Source: Chloracidobacterium validum
GTDB taxonomy: Bacteria > Acidobacteriota > Blastocatellia > Chloracidobacteriales > Chloracidobacteriaceae
NCBI RefSeq assembly: GCF_018304825.1
Contig: NZ_CP072648.1
Span: 1,285,501 to 1,349,500 of the forward strand
Reading direction: 5' to 3'
DNA length: 64,000 nucleotides
The notes under the pieces were generated by a model. That model saw only the letters and a program-made list of their open reading frames with translations, searched no databases and had not been told where the DNA came from. Position 1 is the stretch's first letter. Each line of letters starts with the position of its first letter. Position numbers and translations under genes: made by a program. Shown here in pieces: positions 62,063-64,000 of the stretch.

Positions 62063-63713
62063 AGCGATAGTAGGTCGCGTAGTTGTGGAAGTCTTCCCGA
62101 AGCCCCCGCCCGACCTGTCCGGTCAGCCCGGCCAACTGCTTCTGAAAGGCGAAGGATGAAAACTCAATGAAGTTGAGCACCCAGGCTGAGGTATAGACCG
62201 TTCCGAGCTTGCGCGGCACGGCCTCCCAGATGTTGGGGTGTAGCTTCTGCATCTGGAGCATCAGCTTCACAAAATCGCCCCAGTCCATACAGTCCTGAAA
62301 CAGTCCGGTCCGCGCGGACGGCGGCAGCCGGTGCAACGCTTCCATGACGATGTTGAGCAGCTCGTTGACGGCCTTGGGATCCTCGCCGGCATCCGCCACC
62401 ATGTAGCGTGTGAACGCCGCCATGATCGCAACGCCCGGCTCATAGGCGTTAATGAGCCGCAGTGACCGTTCATCCAGATGGTCGCCCTTGAGCGCCAGGT
62501 CAATCAAATGCGTTATCCGCCGCAAGTTCCGCACCAGCGACCCAAACCCACAAAACGTCAGCGGAGAATTCAATGACGCCGCGTCCCCAACCAACAGCAC
62601 CCGATGCGTCGCCGTCCGCTTCTGCGGCCCCAGCCCCACGTGGTGCAGACCGGGAATATACCCGAACACGGGACGCTGAAACCGAAACCCCGGCCCCGGC
62701 CGCTTGTACGTCGGCAAGGTCTCGAAATAGGTCTCGAACAACGCCAGCAGTGACAGCCGGTCCAGGTCGGCCACCGGCGCGTAGTGAAACAAATACGTCG
62801 TAAACTCGTCCCCGCGCCCGGCAAAGCCTTCCCACAACAACTGCCGCCCACCCTGAGCATGCTCGGTCGTGACCAGAATTTCCCCGACCCGCGCATCCAC
62901 CTCATCCGCCGCCGTCCCCGTGGCAAACCCGCTCGCCACCGTCCCCACCGTCGGACACAGGTAACTCACCGTCTCACGCGGGTTGAGCTGCCGCGCAATT
63001 GGCGACAACGTTCCCATCGTGTCAATCAACAACCGCCCGCGAAACACCAGACGCTCATCCGCTCGACCGGCAACAGTAACCGTTACGCCGTCCTCTTCCA
63101 CCTGCACCCGCTCAAGCGTCGCTCGGTCAAGGCACTGACTCCGCCCATCCGCCACCAACTTGCGCCGACACTGCGCCAAAAGCTCATCCGATGACACCGC
63201 CAGCGTCAAGACGTCGTCGAACCACAGCCGCTCAGCCGCAAGCCAACACCCCTCAGCATGAAACTGGACAAAACCCCGGTCATACTCGGCCACGATAAAC
63301 GAGCCCAACTCTGACTCGCTAAACAACCCGGCCTCGCACAAGCGCCGAATTTCACCCCGTGAAATGTTCCAATCCCGATGGGTTTTCCCCACCTGATGCC
63401 GATCAAAGACCAGCACCCGCCAGCCATAATGGGCCGCCAACGTCGCCCCGATGATCAAACCAAAGCAACCACCGGCCACGATGACGTCAAAGGTATCAGC
63501 CACCGGCGGCCGTGACTCGGAAGGCGGGCCATAGGCAATCATCGGCTCCGGCGCCGCCAACAGCCGGTGGCGGCCGGCGTCGAGTTCAACCAACCGCTCA
63601 AACCACAGCTCCCCATCGGGCATACCAGAAAATGCGGCATGGGTCTGCGGGTAGGTTTCACGAATGGCAGGTGAAGCAAGCCGGGGCAGCACGTTTGACT
63701 GACTCATTGGCAT
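62049..63713 (-). CDS. cruA: CruA/CruP-type lycopene cyclase family flavoprotein
   Basis: The 554-residue product has an FAD-binding betalphabeta motif (about 75-105, FDVIVAGGCFGLIIGATLAA... VLVFDR) and the CruA/CruP hallmark RDWNISRGEI (113-122), followed by a SEYD-like stretch, and HVGLGPQKRTATHRVLLVGDAASLNSPLTFCGFG. CruA makes gamma- or beta-carotene from lycopene in green sulfur bacteria and cyanobacteria; CruP is a related protein of different role. Which one this is cannot be decided by eye. It leads an operon with an orphan solute-binding protein. Confidence 0.8.
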   Translation of the reverse strand: MPMSQSNVLPRLASPAIRETYPQTHAAFSGMPDGELWFERLVELDAGRHRLLAAPEPMIAYGPPSESRPPVADTFDVIVAGGCFGLIIGATLAAHYGWRVLVFDRHQVGKTHRDWNISRGEIRRLCEAGLFSESELGSFIVAEYDRGFVQFHAEGCWLAAERLWFDDVLTLAVSSDELLAQCRRKLVADGRSQCLDRATLERVQVEEDGVTVTVAGRADERLVFRGRLLIDTMGTLSPIARQLNPRETVSYLCPTVGTVASGFATGTAADEVDARVGEILVTTEHAQGGRQLLWEGFAGRGDEFTTYLFHYAPVADLDRLSLLALFETYFETLPTYKRPGPGFRFQRPVFGYIPGLHHVGLGPQKRTATHRVLLVGDAASLNSPLTFCGFGSLVRNLRRITHLIDLALKGDHLDERSLRLINAYEPGVAIMAAFTRYMVADAGEDPKAVNELLNIVMEALHRLPPSARTGLFQDCMDWGDFVKLMLQMQKLHPNIWEAVPRKLGTVYTSAWVLNFIEFSSFAFQKQLAGLTGQVGRGLREDFHNYATYYRYALA

Positions 63714-63818
63714 CTGGCAAATCCATCAGGAATGTGAGAAAAGTCGCACTGACACTGTATCGTACCCTTCCCGAAAACAAAACATCATCCTGGGCGTTCC
63801 ATCCGGGACAAACCAGCC

Positions 63819-64000
63819 ATGCCGACGGCGCCATCGCTGCTCACTGAACCGTTTCCCATCATCCTGCGCCCAAGCCGGCGGCGGCTCACCGGACTCCTCG
63901 CCGTGTCACTCCTGTTCGTTGGACTGGGCACCTGGCTCATCCCGCGCAACCCACTCATCGGCATCGCCAATATCATCTTTTTTGGCGCCTGCGCGATCAT
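63819..64000 (+). CDS. Membrane protein, 5' part only
   Basis: An open frame starts at ATG 63819 and runs off the right edge (60 codons visible). FPIILRPSRRRLTGLLAVSLLFVGLGTWLIP followed by a second hydrophobic stretch (LIGIANIIFFGACAI) suggests two N-terminal helices and resembles the STM3941-like PH-domain membrane proteins, but too little is visible to be sure. It is divergent from the CruA-like gene. Confidence 0.6.
   Translation, partial: MPTAPSLLTEPFPIILRPSRRRLTGLLAVSLLFVGLGTWLIPRNPLIGIANIIFFGACAI

Noticed and set aside
63785-64000. Minus-strand frame at the right edge
   Set aside because: The plus-strand frame from 63819 has clear hydrophobic helices and a proper ATG; the minus frame is a shadow.
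1-64000. CRISPR arrays, insertion sequences, prophage or toxin-antitoxin loci
   Set aside because: No regularly spaced repeats, transposase or phage genes, or paired small ORFs of known toxin families were seen.

Overview
The window is a dense, high-GC chromosomal segment with about 56 protein genes, two tRNA genes and almost no mobile DNA. Several features together point to a phototrophic acidobacterium of the Chloracidobacterium type. One is the Oar-like outer-membrane proteins with carboxypeptidase-regulatory domains. The others are photosynthesis genes: a BchG/BchK/ChlG-family (bacterio)chlorophyll synthase divergent from phytoene synthase CrtB, plus a CruA/CruP-type lycopene cyclase homologue. 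The genus is an inference from gene content and memory of the families; no search was run.

Layout. 1-10 kb: the 3' end of an Oar-like TonB-dependent receptor with a strong terminator, a small ORF, a ribbon-helix-helix-like protein, a PlsC acyltransferase with a membrane tail, a diadenylate cyclase fused in one chain to a CdaR/YbbR region, tRNA-Cys, and an LpxL/HtrB-type acyltransferase translationally coupled to a secreted beta-propeller protein. 10-17.5 kb: DinB-like protein, RecN, a DUF151 nuclease-like protein, ParA-ParB, a Xer recombinase, a 36-residue membrane peptide and a sugar nucleotidyltransferase. 17.5-36 kb: a long minus-strand run comprising an ArnT-like glycosyltransferase, SSB, dienelactone hydrolase, aldehyde dehydrogenase, a diheme cytochrome, an HtrA protease, PurB, a thioesterase, a YycJ-like hydrolase, an M16 peptidase, a DUF4388/J-domain protein, an OGG1-like glycosylase and two PEGA-domain proteins. 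36-50 kb: UvrA, a thioredoxin-like protein, peroxiredoxin, tRNA-Leu, a radical SAM protein, a PDZ-7TM-GAF-PAS histidine kinase after an Oar-like barrel, GlpX, CoaBC, a receiver-kinase hybrid and an epimerase. 50-64 kb: the chlorophyll synthase/CrtB pair, three sugar kinases (polyphosphate glucokinase, ATP glucokinase, FGGY kinase), a tightly overlapping PlsC-CPBP-FabG block, MobA, a LOG-family protein, an orphan peptide-type solute-binding protein overlapping the CruA-like gene, and the start of a membrane protein.

Two sequence-level signals are not explained by the genes. A perfect palindrome with core GTCGGCGCGCCGAC occurs three times, each time inside a gene and in the same reading frame (encoding V-G-A-P-T), at apparently permissive loop or terminal sites. 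The 9-mer GTCTGATAA occurs six times, far above a rough composition-based expectation. At the protein level the most striking item is the single-chain fusion of the c-di-AMP cyclase CdaA to its usual separate partner CdaR. No CRISPR array, rRNA, insertion sequence or prophage was seen.
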